Of a stretch of DNA of 64,000 nucleotides, positions 1-10,085 are shown piece by piece. The stretch is from Gracilaria domingensis (Eukaryota > Rhodophyta > Florideophyceae > Gracilariales > Gracilariaceae): contig VCMS01000144.1 of the NCBI GenBank assembly GCA_022539475.1, forward strand, positions 1-64,000, written 5' to 3'. Positions within the stretch are counted from its first letter, which is position 1; each line of letters opens with the position of its first letter. The translations under genes and the position numbers were made by a program. The notes below the pieces were generated by a model. The model was not told where the DNA came from and did not search any database. It was given only the letters and a program-made list of their open reading frames with translations.

Positions 1-449
1 ATCTTGAACGATGCGCTGGGATCAGACGTACCGAAAGCGGAATGCACGAGAATCTGAGTAACACGTTGGACCGCTTTGAGATAAGCTAAGCTTGCACGCT
101 AACGCCCCAAGTTTTGTACACTGGACCGAACACGGACAAGGCACCTAGTCGCGTGAGAGACAGAGACCGGAAATGGAGAAGGATGCCGCAGAGGGATCCG
201 ACGCTGTCTATCTTCCGCACGCAGTACCCCCTCCAGGGTGCTCCGGACCGGAGCCTCGAGCGATTCTTCGACGACGGGAGGAATCACGCGCAAACGAGGC
301 GGTAAAGCCGGGCAAGGATTCCGATTCGGGACAATTCGCGTATTGTAGACGGAAGTAATCGTCGCCGCCGCAGATGGGCGATGACATTCAGATACTTGGA
401 CCTCCGCGTCCTCACGTTCATCATAGAGGATGGCCAGACCGACTCGGTG

Positions 450-1760
450 ATTCCGGGTGCCTCTCAAGGCCCCCGAGAGAAATCGCAAGTCCGTAACGGG
501 AACGTTCCGATCGGAAATGTTGCGCTTTAGCGCCTCGACCTTGAACGTCAAGTTCACGCAAGGTTGTGAACTCGGTAACGTACCGGCTCATATCGCGCAG
601 CCAGAGTCTTACATCGTAAGGCTGGCGCGCAAGAATTCGCGCGCTATCAAAGAAATTGGAAGCGTCCAGATGAAAGGACATTCATTTTCCGGAACGGATC
701 CCAATTCCGTTCTCAATTTCCTGTAGCGGTTCAAGACCGTTTGCAACCATAACGAACTGACAGAAGGAGCGCACTGTGGTGCTTCCAGTTCTACCTAACC
801 GGGCCCGCACACGCTCTGGTTCAGTCCCGTCTTATCGGTGAGTCGGGAGCGGTCGACAGGCCTCGCGATGAAGCGCTCCATACGTACGAAGAGGTGGTGA
901 ATTTCTTACTGACCACCTACGCCACGGACGAGGTTATCGCCACGGGCGTCCGCAGAGGTGACATTTTACACCCAGTCGTCAGGGATGTCCGAAACGGAAT
1001 TCGCCCAGATGCTCTGGACAAAGGCCCTCCGCTGTGGCAACGTATACACCGATCGGGACTTGAAGGGGTTATTTGTCGAAGGACTTTTGCCCGCCATACG
1101 GTCAAAGGTGCGGAATCACCTCACCACCCATCCCAGTATCGGATACGACGCGCTCGCCCGTTATGCGGAATCGTACGGCGATACTCACCGCGCCTCACGC
1201 CGCCAGTCCGTTCGAGTGGACACGCAGACTACGTCTGCTCGGCCTCGTGCCACTCGTACGATAAGAAAGGTGCACCAGGTCGAGTCCTCCTCGGCCTCGA
1301 CGTATTCCCTGTCGGACGACAACGGCGAAGATGTCTTCATCGTGTCCCAGAGGTCTTCCATGCCGTCACCACCCACTACACCAAGCGCAACAACCCCAGC
1401 CACTTCCGCACGGTCATTCCCCAGTACGCCCGGCCAAACGTCGAGCAACCCCCCTGGCGCAGCGTCAAGGAACCGTCCGTGCAGGATTTGCCTCTCGCGA
1501 GAGCCCAACAGCTGTCAACTTCTCCCACCGGACGTTAAGGCTAAACTCCTCGCAATCGGCGAGCAAAACTACCAACGCCGGCGCGACGAAGGGTACTACG
1601 GCACCGGTACGCCCACACGGAGAAACACGCCACCGCCATCCAATATCGGTTTCCGTAATATTGGCCCGAATCGCACATCTTACGCCCAGCCTCGGCAGGC
1701 AGCCATGCTGGTGGAAGAGACCGTTTCGGAACAGGAAAACGAGCCGGAGGATGCGTAGGG
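450..1760 (+). pseudogene. gag region of element A (broken)
   Basis: Translations here show pieces of a Gag similar to that of element C. They include a segment like GHSFSGTDPNSVLNFL (compare KEFSGDDPIMVLDFL in C) and the RCGNVYTDRDLKGLFVEGL block (compare RCGNVYSSAQRCTMFVEGL). The C-terminal part is Ser/Pro/Thr-rich and contains a short Cys stretch (CRICLSREPNSC) where a nucleocapsid would lie. I see no canonical CCHC knuckle here. The region carries several breaks and is treated as a fossil. Confidence 0.7.
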
Positions 1761-1862
1761 GCGTCGTCTCCTCCGAGGGCGGATAGCCTCACCACACCGG
1801 GCGATAAGCCCAAACCAACCAATGCGGACAGAACGGAACTGACTCTCGACACCCCAGAACAA

Positions 1863-4800
1863 ATGGACGACACTGTTTTATTTGCGAGTGCAAATTACAA
1901 AGTTCACCTTTCCGTGGGCCTCACATCTACTATAATGGATCCGCTCACGGGTGTTCTAGATACCGGAGCCGGTCCTTGTCTGATCCACGAGCGGCATCTT
2001 CCACCGCGATGGCAAGCTCGTCTCCGCACAGACGTAAAGCCACGCATTACGGACGCTTCACGCAACCGTATGGAGGTCGTGGGTGTTCTCCCGCTGGCTC
2101 TCCGCATTGGAGACCTTCACGTACGAGTACAATTCTTTATGGTATCGAACCTCGCCACAAGCGTCCTACTCGGCACGTCTTTTATCGATCGATACGTACT
2201 GGGAATCTTACCCCAAAACGGACGATCCTCCTGCGCCATTCACGGCCTGTCTTGATATTGTCCCACGGTACGGTCCCCACACGCCCACGTCCGTACGGAA
2301 ATACCCAGTCCAACCGGAGCGGAATGTGTCCTCTAACAAGATACACGTCGCCCGACCTGTTACGCTACCCCTCATGTCCGAAACCAGGGTACAAGTAGCA
2401 ACCAAGGCGTCCGGTCTGATATTTCTACAATCACACCATCGCACGGGCAGTTCGTTAGAGCTAACACTGCTCGCGAACGGCGTCATGGATCTACGTCCGG
2501 ACGTTCCCTTCTTCGTTCAAGTTGCTAACGTCTCAGACCGACCGGTGCACCTCCACAAACGTACCGTTATTGGTCTCGCCCTCCCGTCCCCTATAGCACT
2601 AATCACCCCCCTTCACCCAGATACGCCGCGGAGCGACGACTCTCAGGAGGGGGAGGATACCGCTTTAGACCAACCTCCACGGCGTTCTGACGAGCCCGAT
2701 TGGCCCCAACGCGTTCAAATCAGCCCCGAGTATGAGAACGAACGCGACACAGTCATCGAACTCCTCCGACCGTTCAAGAACATGTGGGATGGCCATTTAG
2801 GCAAGATCTCGGCCGCAAAGCACCGGATAGAGCTGGAATCCGGCACCAAGCCGATATTCCAGATGCCTTACCGTGCAGGACCCGCCCGACGGGAGCTTGA
2901 ACGTAAGGAGATAACCCAACAGCTGGCAGCAGGGGTGATAGAACCATCGTCCGCAGAATGGGCCAGTCCGGTCGTCTTTGCACAAAAGAAAGATGAAAGC
3001 CTACGTTTTTGCGTCGACTACCGCCGTTTGAATGCCGTGACCGTACGGGATACATACTCTCTGCCACGAATGGACGAGTGTATAGATTCGTTAGGAGACG
3101 CACGGATATTCTCCACACTGAACGCCAATAGCGGATACTGGCAGACCGAAGTGGACGAAGCCGACCGGGACAAGACAGCCTTCACGTCCCACATGGGCCT
3201 CTACCGCTACGTACGGATGCCTTTTGGACTCAAGAACGCCCCGGCAACGTTCCAGAGGGCTCTGGACATCATCCTATCACGTGTTAAGTGGCAGTACGCA
3301 CTGGTCTACCTGGATGACGTGATCATCTACTCCAGAACGATAGAAGAACACTACGAACACGTACGGACAATTCTCGACATGCTACGTTCCGCAGGAATTA
3401 CCCTACGCCTGGACAAATGCCATTTCTTTAGTGGAAGGGTCGACTACCTTGGCCATGTCATCCGTCCGGGCAAGCTCCAGGTGTCTACGAAGACGCAGGA
3501 GGCCATCAAGCAGTCGAAGCCGCCCACTAAGCAAACGGAACTCCGTTCGTTCCTGGGTCTCTGCAACGTCTTCCGCCGGTTCGTACAGAACTTTGCACGG
3601 ATAGCGGCTCCCCTGAATCAGAAACTGGAAAAGGGACAGCCTACCAGCTTCGAAACCCTGACCGATACGGAATACGAGGCATTCGACGAACTTCGCCAAC
3701 GTCTGGTACGGCCCCCGATACTGGCTATCCCGAAACAAGGATACCCATACGTACTGGACACCGACGCGTGTGACCGTCAGGTTGGCTGCGCCCTCCTTCA
3801 GAAGCAACCCGATGGAGACCTTCTCCCAATCGGATACTGGAGCCGCTCGCTAACCAAGACCGAGCGGAAGTATTCAACGACCGAACGGGAATGCCTCGCC
3901 GTAGTGTGGGCTATCCTGTACCTCCGACCGTACTTGGAAGGACAGAAGTTCACTGTCCGCACGGATCACCACTCGTTAAGGTGGATACTGAACCTAGCGG
4001 ACGCTTCAGGGCGACTTGCACGATTGCGCCTACGCCTGATGGAGTATGACTTCGACGTCATTCACCGACCGGGTATCAAACACCGAGCGGCAGATGCACT
4101 CTCACGAATCCAAACGGACGGAGAGGACAGTTCGCCGCTATATGACGAGGTCCCCTGTTTCCTCATCGACGACCGTCCGGACGATGGTCTCGTTATAGCC
4201 AACATCACCGTAGACGGACAAGAATACACGAACGTCTGCGTAGATTGGCCAAGACCCGAACGGGAATCACCAGGGATACCCGAACTGCTGGCACTGCCGG
4301 CGGAGGAAACCGAAATCGTACCGATCACGCTCGAGGAACTCGTACGAGCTCAGGCGCCGGACCCTTTCTGCCAATCCGTACGGAGAGATGTCGGCAACGG
4401 GGTTACCCTGTTCGATGTCGACCGAAACGGAGTACTCATACGACGCTCACGCTTGGACGGCGCCCTACAGAAGGTGGTCCCCGAGTCCCTGCAGGCGCGC
4501 GTCCTTTATCTGGCGCACTATCCCCGCTTGGTCGGACACCCTGGTGCCACCAGAATGTACGAAACGCTGCGGAGGGACTTCTATTGGCCCCACATGGCCA
4601 ACGACGTCTTCCAGACCGTACGGGATTGTCGGTCATGCCCAGCCGTCAAAGGAACCCGTTACCGGTCCCAGAAGCTCCTGAAGCTCTTCCCAGCAGCTGG
4701 CCCGCTCGAGTTTATCGCCATGGACATAGTGGGACCCTTTACTAGATCCCTTAACGGATGCCAGTACATCCTGGTAATGACCGATCGGTTCAGCAAGCCC

Positions 4801-5946
4801 TCGCGAGCCATACCGCTGCGGTCAACCACCGCCCCAGTGGTAGCCAAAACGTTCTTGGAACATTGGGTTTACCCGTACGGCATCCCAAACTGCCTACTAA
4901 CCGATAACGGACCGCAGTTCATGTCGAAGTTCTTCGAGACCGTCTGCTCCGCACTGGGCACGAAGCACGTCTCGACCACTGCGTATCACCCCCAGGCAAA
5001 CGGGCAGGCCGAACGGTTCAACAAGACACTGGTGGAACGCCTTCGTCACTACGTAGCGGACCACCAAAGGACGTGGCACGCATATGTCCAACCCCTTACG
5101 TACGGATATAACCTCCAGGTCCATAGGTCCATCGGAACCACCCCGTTCGCGGTCGCACTAACGAGAACACCTCCCAGTGTCCTCATCGACGAACCCAGTA
5201 CGTCCTTGGACCCCGCAACACCGACTCAGCCGTCCGCAGCCCAGTTGAAGCGATACACGCTCAAGCTCCTACAGGCGACGCTTCAGACCGCTCGGACAAA
5301 GCTGACACGCGCACAGCAGCGCTACAAGGACGACTTCGATAAGACCGTCCGGTTTCGCCCTACGTTCGCGGAAGGCGAGGAAGTGTACATTGACCGACCC
5401 AATTACAAAAGCACGGAAGAGAACCTAACGGAACAGGAACGAACTCTTCGGAAACTATTGCCGAGGACCACCGGTCCGTTCAAGGTCAAGGCCACAACGG
5501 ACACTACCGTTACTATCGATGAAGACGGTATCGAACACACCGTCTCCATTGATCGCGTCACACGCGCTCCGTCCGCACGGCCTACTAGTAGCCCCGTTAC
5601 CACCGAACGTACACGGGAGGAACCCGTCGCTGACCCGGAGGGACCATTTGCGGACGACGTCGTCAAACGCGACGATTTACCGCCACCCGATACGGTTCCC
5701 AGCGTCGTGGAACGCGTCGTAGCGCACCGCGACAGGCAGGACGGAGTCCAATACCGCGTACGCTGGTACGGCTATAATGCCGAATCGGACACCTACGAAC
5801 CCCCTTCCAACATCCCTCAGCACTTTGTCGCCCGATACTGGCGTCGCCGAAGTCGTACGACATCGGCAACACCCTTAAGGAGGGGGAGAGAAGCAGACGG
5901 AAGTCCGTCGGCTGGACAAAACGCCACCGACTCCCCAAGCACGTGA
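1863..5946 (+). mobile_element. pol region of element A: protease, RT, RNase H, integrase, chromodomain
   Basis: Retropepsin is visible near 1950-2190 (LDTGAG active site, LLGTSFID flap-side motif). RT lies near 2800-3480 with FCVDYRRLN, MPFGLKNAPATFQ and the YLDD catalytic box at about 3307. RNase H lies near 3740-4110 (LDTDAC, TTERECLAVVWA, RTDHHSL, AADALSR). Integrase follows with the zinc-binding HX..HX..CX2C region near 4510-4640 and a D,D-35-E core near 4720-5040 (MDIVGPF, TDNGPQF, NGQAERFNKT). A chromodomain at about 5700-5850 (VERVVAHRD...YRVRWYGY...TYEPPSN) marks the chromovirus lineage. Chromodomains of this class are known to steer integration to particular chromatin. This block looks whole or nearly so. 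Confidence 0.92.
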
Positions 5947-6171
5947 CAGGCTCCAACCGGCACGGATACGGCCACTGACGCGCGACGGTTGACCAGATAT
6001 TCGCCATAACCGTACGCTCATTGGCTCACCCTCATTATTTTTCGATCTAGTGAAACGCCGCCTTTTCCGATAGCGGCACCTTACGTCAATGGATTCAACC
6101 TGACGTACACAAAGGAAGAACGCGAACAACAGCACAAGTTTACTCAAGGAAATGCACGTCATCGGAACCAT

Positions 6172-8472
6172 CTAAGCACCACTCGGTCCCTTCTTCTGGA
6201 TGCTCTTCACCGCTGGCAACGTCTTGGATACGCCACGACCACGGCCACGCGTACCACCGCGACCACGGCCTCTCCCACGAGGTGTCGGAATGCCCGAACG
6301 GTAGACCGACGCAGAGCCACCTCGGGAACTGACCGGCTGGAACGGACTGGAAGTACCCGGCCAGGGAGCATTGGGTACCACGACCCTCCTGGATGACTGC
6401 GGCTGACTAGGCGTGCTCGCCGCCGGAACCTCACTAGCAGCCACACCTGACTCACCCGCACCGGTACCTTGCTCCACCGAAGCAGGCACGCTAGGAGCTT
6501 CCACACCGGGCGGGACTTCCGTCATTGGGGTACCCTCCGGCTCCACGTCGTCACCAACTTCTACAGCACCGCTACCGGATGCTTGAGCGCCACCGTCGCC
6601 CGTTACAGCGACACCCTCCATACCGGTGACGGCCTCACCATCGCCTTCCCCAGCTCCTCCCGGACTCACCGAAGGTGCTGGAGGGTTCAGAGTGACCCCG
6701 TCAAACATGGACGCACGCGCCCGTCTCAGGTTCTGAACGATCTGGTTGACCTGATTCTCCACCATGGCCTGGTCGTGCAACCCTTGATAGAACTCACCGA
6801 CCAACTCGTCCAACGTGGGAGCCTGCGTCTCCATAACCTGTCCGTCTGGTGCAGTACCCTCCCCGAAACCGGCCAGCATACCCTGCTCGTACGAACCGAG
6901 AACGCGCAGGCTGTGTTCGCGAAGATCACCGAGTAGGTCCAACATGCCCTGAGCCTGCTCGCGCAGGCACGCTTTAGAGTTCGCCGCGCGACGCACCCAA
7001 GTACGCGCAGCTGTCAGGGCGCTCGGAACGTCAGTCGGCTCCGGAATCCCACGCGGAACGCATACAGCCCGCAAGGCATTGAGCAACGTCTGGAGGCGCT
7101 CGCCAGAGACTTCGACACCCATTGCGTGCAATTGGCGGCCTGGGAGCCCGACCTGGACTTCTCGTTCCGTACGCACAGGTACCTCCACGACCTCCGGATC
7201 AGGCTCCGGCTCGGCCGCGGAGGATAACTGAGGCAGACCGGCTTGGACCCCGCTCTCACGCCTCGGCACCGGAGGAGCGGCTTCGAAGTCTTCCTCCATG
7301 TACCCATGCGGGAAGTAGTTCGGTCTATCCGTGAATAGCCAAGGCGGGAGCTGCCCCGTTGGCAATAGCACTTGGTTGATCGGCATCGCGCCCGTACTGG
7401 ATGCGGGCATCGTAGGGAACGAGTCCTCAAAGTAGTCGTACCAGAGGAATCCCGGTGTCTGCGACCAGTCCGTCTCCAAAGAGTACTGAAGGAGCTTCTC
7501 ACCGACCGCAGGAGGATAAGAGGTCCCGCGCAGGATGTTCTGCAGCCCCATTTCGGCCAAGATGCATACCAATTTGTACGGGAGAGAGAACAACCGTCCG
7601 TACTGCGGCGAATCGTCCGTGTTGTACAAACGCTGATCGCCCGCACGGGTGAAGACTTCCACACCGTCGCTGGCTGCCTGGAGAAACGCCATGAAAGCGA
7701 AAACTGCCCACTCGGCGTACAGGACCTGCAAGACCGCACGGCTCAAGGCTCCTTGGGACAGCAGTTCCCGCGAATGGTACGCCACCACGGACGGCGTCGG
7801 TACGGAAAGGTTGCGTTCGACCTCCACAGACTTCCACGCCTCGGTCATACTGTAGTACACCGCCGTACGGTCGTTCTTCGCAACGTCGAAGTACTCGACG
7901 TTGTGCCAGGAGTAGAAGAAACGGTGTGATCCCCGAATGCGGGCTTCCGTCGCGGCGTTGCTTCCCCAATGCTCGCGGTCTAACCAGTACAGCTGGTCGT
8001 ACGGCGGTTCGAACATCACCAACGCGAGAGGATTACCGTTTTCGGGCGGAAAGTTCGCGTCGGAATTGAGCCGATGCATCAGGCTCTGGAGTCGGCGTTG
8101 ATACTCGCGCTCCTCGGGGCACCTTAAGTACGGCATGTCGGCTATTCCGAACGTCCTTTCGTCCGCACGACCGACGATTCCAGGGAGGTGATTCCCGCGT
8201 GCCTGCCAAGCTTCCATTCGCGTACGCTTCGGATTACGGTTCGCCACCTCACGTAATGGGAGCGAGACCGGAATGGCTGCGAAGCGACGTGCATCGAAGT
8301 ACTCCGCACTGTCCTGAAGGTAGTCGTTGACCGTTATAGGAACCTGCTTCGACCGACGCGGAGCCTGGTTCGTACGACGGCTACGATGGTCGCAGTGTTG
8401 GCCAGGAAGCGGCATAGACCGAAACGGGCCGCCACCACCAGACGTACTCGGTTGATTCGGATTGCTCGCCAT
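6172..8472 (-). CDS. antisense accessory ORF of element A, about 766 aa, unknown function
   Basis: This long open frame runs against pol, between the pol end and the 3' LTR. The frame stays open to 8580, but I choose the internal methionine at 8472 (MASNPNQPSTSGGG) because it is in good initiation context and the 36 preceding residues look like leader. The central part (about residues 60-420) is rich in aromatic residues and looks globular. The middle and C-terminal thirds are Pro/Ser/Glu-rich. The tail near 6215-6290 on the plus strand encodes a GRGRGRGGTRGRGRG stretch, an RGG-type box typical of RNA-binding proteins. I recognise no named domain. Antisense ORFs between pol and the 3' LTR are known in some plant Ty3/gypsy lineages; whether this one is related is unknown. 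It could be an accessory capsid-like or regulatory protein; this is inference. Confidence 0.65.
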   Translation of the reverse strand: MASNPNQPSTSGGGGPFRSMPLPGQHCDHRSRRTNQAPRRSKQVPITVNDYLQDSAEYFDARRFAAIPVSLPLREVANRNPKRTRMEAWQARGNHLPGIVGRADERTFGIADMPYLRCPEEREYQRRLQSLMHRLNSDANFPPENGNPLALVMFEPPYDQLYWLDREHWGSNAATEARIRGSHRFFYSWHNVEYFDVAKNDRTAVYYSMTEAWKSVEVERNLSVPTPSVVAYHSRELLSQGALSRAVLQVLYAEWAVFAFMAFLQAASDGVEVFTRAGDQRLYNTDDSPQYGRLFSLPYKLVCILAEMGLQNILRGTSYPPAVGEKLLQYSLETDWSQTPGFLWYDYFEDSFPTMPASSTGAMPINQVLLPTGQLPPWLFTDRPNYFPHGYMEEDFEAAPPVPRRESGVQAGLPQLSSAAEPEPDPEVVEVPVRTEREVQVGLPGRQLHAMGVEVSGERLQTLLNALRAVCVPRGIPEPTDVPSALTAARTWVRRAANSKACLREQAQGMLDLLGDLREHSLRVLGSYEQGMLAGFGEGTAPDGQVMETQAPTLDELVGEFYQGLHDQAMVENQVNQIVQNLRRARASMFDGVTLNPPAPSVSPGGAGEGDGEAVTGMEGVAVTGDGGAQASGSGAVEVGDDVEPEGTPMTEVPPGVEAPSVPASVEQGTGAGESGVAASEVPAASTPSQPQSSRRVVVPNAPWPGTSSPFQPVSSRGGSASVYRSGIPTPRGRGRGRGGTRGRGRGVSKTLPAVKSIQKKGPSGA

Positions 8473-8580
8473 CGCAGGCGGCGGGGTCGGACGACTGGCT
8501 TGATTGCGAACCCATCGGGGGGAACGGGTGACGCGCGGAAGGCAGCTCTTATAGCCGCGAGGTACCACACGGAGGTGCAC

Positions 8581-9516
8581 GGGCTAAGACGGACGACCGT
8601 TCCGGGTTTCGCGGAAAGCGATATCGCCCGCGCCGATACGTACACTTTGAGGCCTCATACACCTCAATTTATCTCCGAACGGGCATGGCCAATGTGCACC
8701 CCCTCGAAACCGAAAGTCGCTGGTGCTCATTCCGCATCGGGCGGAAGTCGCACGGCGGCGATCACCGCGCGCGTGCGACCACATCAGTGGCAGGAGCGCG
8801 AGCCCGCTGACGGCCTCACTACCGCAGTCAGCGCCATTGGAGGTACGACAGGGTGACGCCATGGCCGCCCTTGGGGCACGACCCGTCGGGAACGGACGCC
8901 CCGGGCGCAGAAGCTCTCCGTTGTTGGAGGAAACCCGCCACGCTGTACGAAGGAGGATTGGTCGCGCCGCCGCGACCAGTGGAACGTACGCGATCGGTCA
9001 CTGTCGTCGACCCTAACCTTCGTATCGTCTGCATGAAAGCCTGGACCCCGCGGGCGCGAGCCACGAACTGCATCGGCAGCGCCGCCAGTGGACGAGCCAT
9101 GACGACGCAGAGGGCGTACACCCTGATACGGTAGTGGTACTCGCAGCTGCGGCGCTGCTGTGGGGCGCATGAGACGTGGAGGTGTCGGCCCTGACGTGAG
9201 ACTCGGTGCGCTACCAGGATGGACGGCGTCGAGGCCATAAAACGTCGATATACGCACGGCCTCGATACGTATTCCTCTTCCTAATCCGCGTGGGCAGCTT
9301 TGTGAACGGGAACGGCTTCCCGCGCGTCGTACCACCACGCAGCCGGCGTCTATCAGTCGTACGACCGTCCGACTCACGCCACGCGCCAGAGTTTTGACAT
9401 GGCTTCGCCCCGCCCCTGGCGGGCACTTTCTGTGGCAGAAGCGAACGCTGGCTTCTTCTCAACCGAACGGACTTGGACGCAGCGCTTGGCTGCACTCCGG
9501 AGACGGAGTGCAATCT
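8581..9516. other. non-coding tail of element A between antisense ORF and polypurine tract
   Basis: No convincing gene is visible. The stretch is GC-rich, and short open frames on both strands overlap one another and carry no recognisable motif. By position it would hold the promoter of the antisense ORF and the 3' untranslated part of the genomic RNA. Confidence 0.5.
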
Positions 9517-9529
9517 AAGGAGGGGGATC
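9516..9529 (+). other. polypurine tract of element A
   Basis: The purine run TAAGGAGGGGGATC directly precedes the TG start of the LTR. In this family such a tract primes plus-strand DNA synthesis. Near-identical copies recur inside pol of this element and of element C (see findings). Confidence 0.75.
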
Positions 9530-10085
9530 TGTCGTATAGTACGATCTGGTTGATCGCCGCGGACGGAGTGGGTTGTGAGGAGTGCCGTGTCGTACGTGTA
9601 GGGCTGGCCCGAGCGGTTACTTGTACGAGTGGTTGTCCCCGCATCGGAAGTTGGACCCAGGCGTACTTGGGAGCATACGTAGGACACGTGTGCCAGTCGG
9701 ACGTTGACGGGCGTAGTATAGTACTGTAAGTCACTATCTGGAGGTCGTACGGAGGCGGGTTTACCTGATATTTAGGCGAACCCCAACCTCGCCATGACCT
9801 CACGTTGTAAACACCAAGCACCCTTTGCCGTACGTCTTGTTCGTCGAGTAGCGCTACCGACAGGCCGTTAAGCTAAGTACTATAAGGTTTATTAGGCCGT
9901 TCGTACCCTTTTTGCACGCCCCTGAACGTGCTTAGTGATACCAACCGCCCACTCTCCCCGCTGACCGCCCGGTGCTTCCTCCTTACTCCCCGTACGGATT
10001 CGTTACAGTCGCTCCCTCGAGCCACAGCCAACTTCGTCGCCTCAAGACCGCTTCGGGTTTTTCTCCCGATACGTACTATATCACA
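9530..10085 (+). repeat. 3' LTR of element A, 556 bp
   Basis: It begins TGTCGTATAGTACG and ends CGTACTATATCACA, so the two ends form an imperfect 14-bp inverted repeat with the usual TG...CA termini. It follows the polypurine tract directly. The right flank (GTAAG at 10086-10090) is a candidate target-site duplication, but its partner lies off-window. Confidence 0.75.

Larger units (their letters stand above)
1..10085 (+). mobile_element. Ty3/gypsy chromovirus-type LTR retrotransposon (element A), entering from the left edge
   Basis: The order gag, protease, RT, RNase H, integrase, chromodomain is that of a Ty3/gypsy chromovirus. The 5' LTR and the first part of the leader lie left of the window. 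The gag part is broken in several places, while pol looks whole or nearly so. After pol come about 3.5 kb of extra sequence with a long antisense ORF, then a polypurine tract and a 3' LTR ending at 10085. The element interrupts a copia-type element, whose RNase H end resumes just right of the LTR. Age cannot be estimated because only one LTR is in view. Element C near 57-64 kb is a relative, with shared gag motifs such as RCGNVY and similar pol. Confidence 0.9.

Noticed and set aside
1-100. 5' LTR of element A at the window start
   Set aside because: No similarity to the 3' LTR at 9530-10085; the window begins inside the leader or gag.
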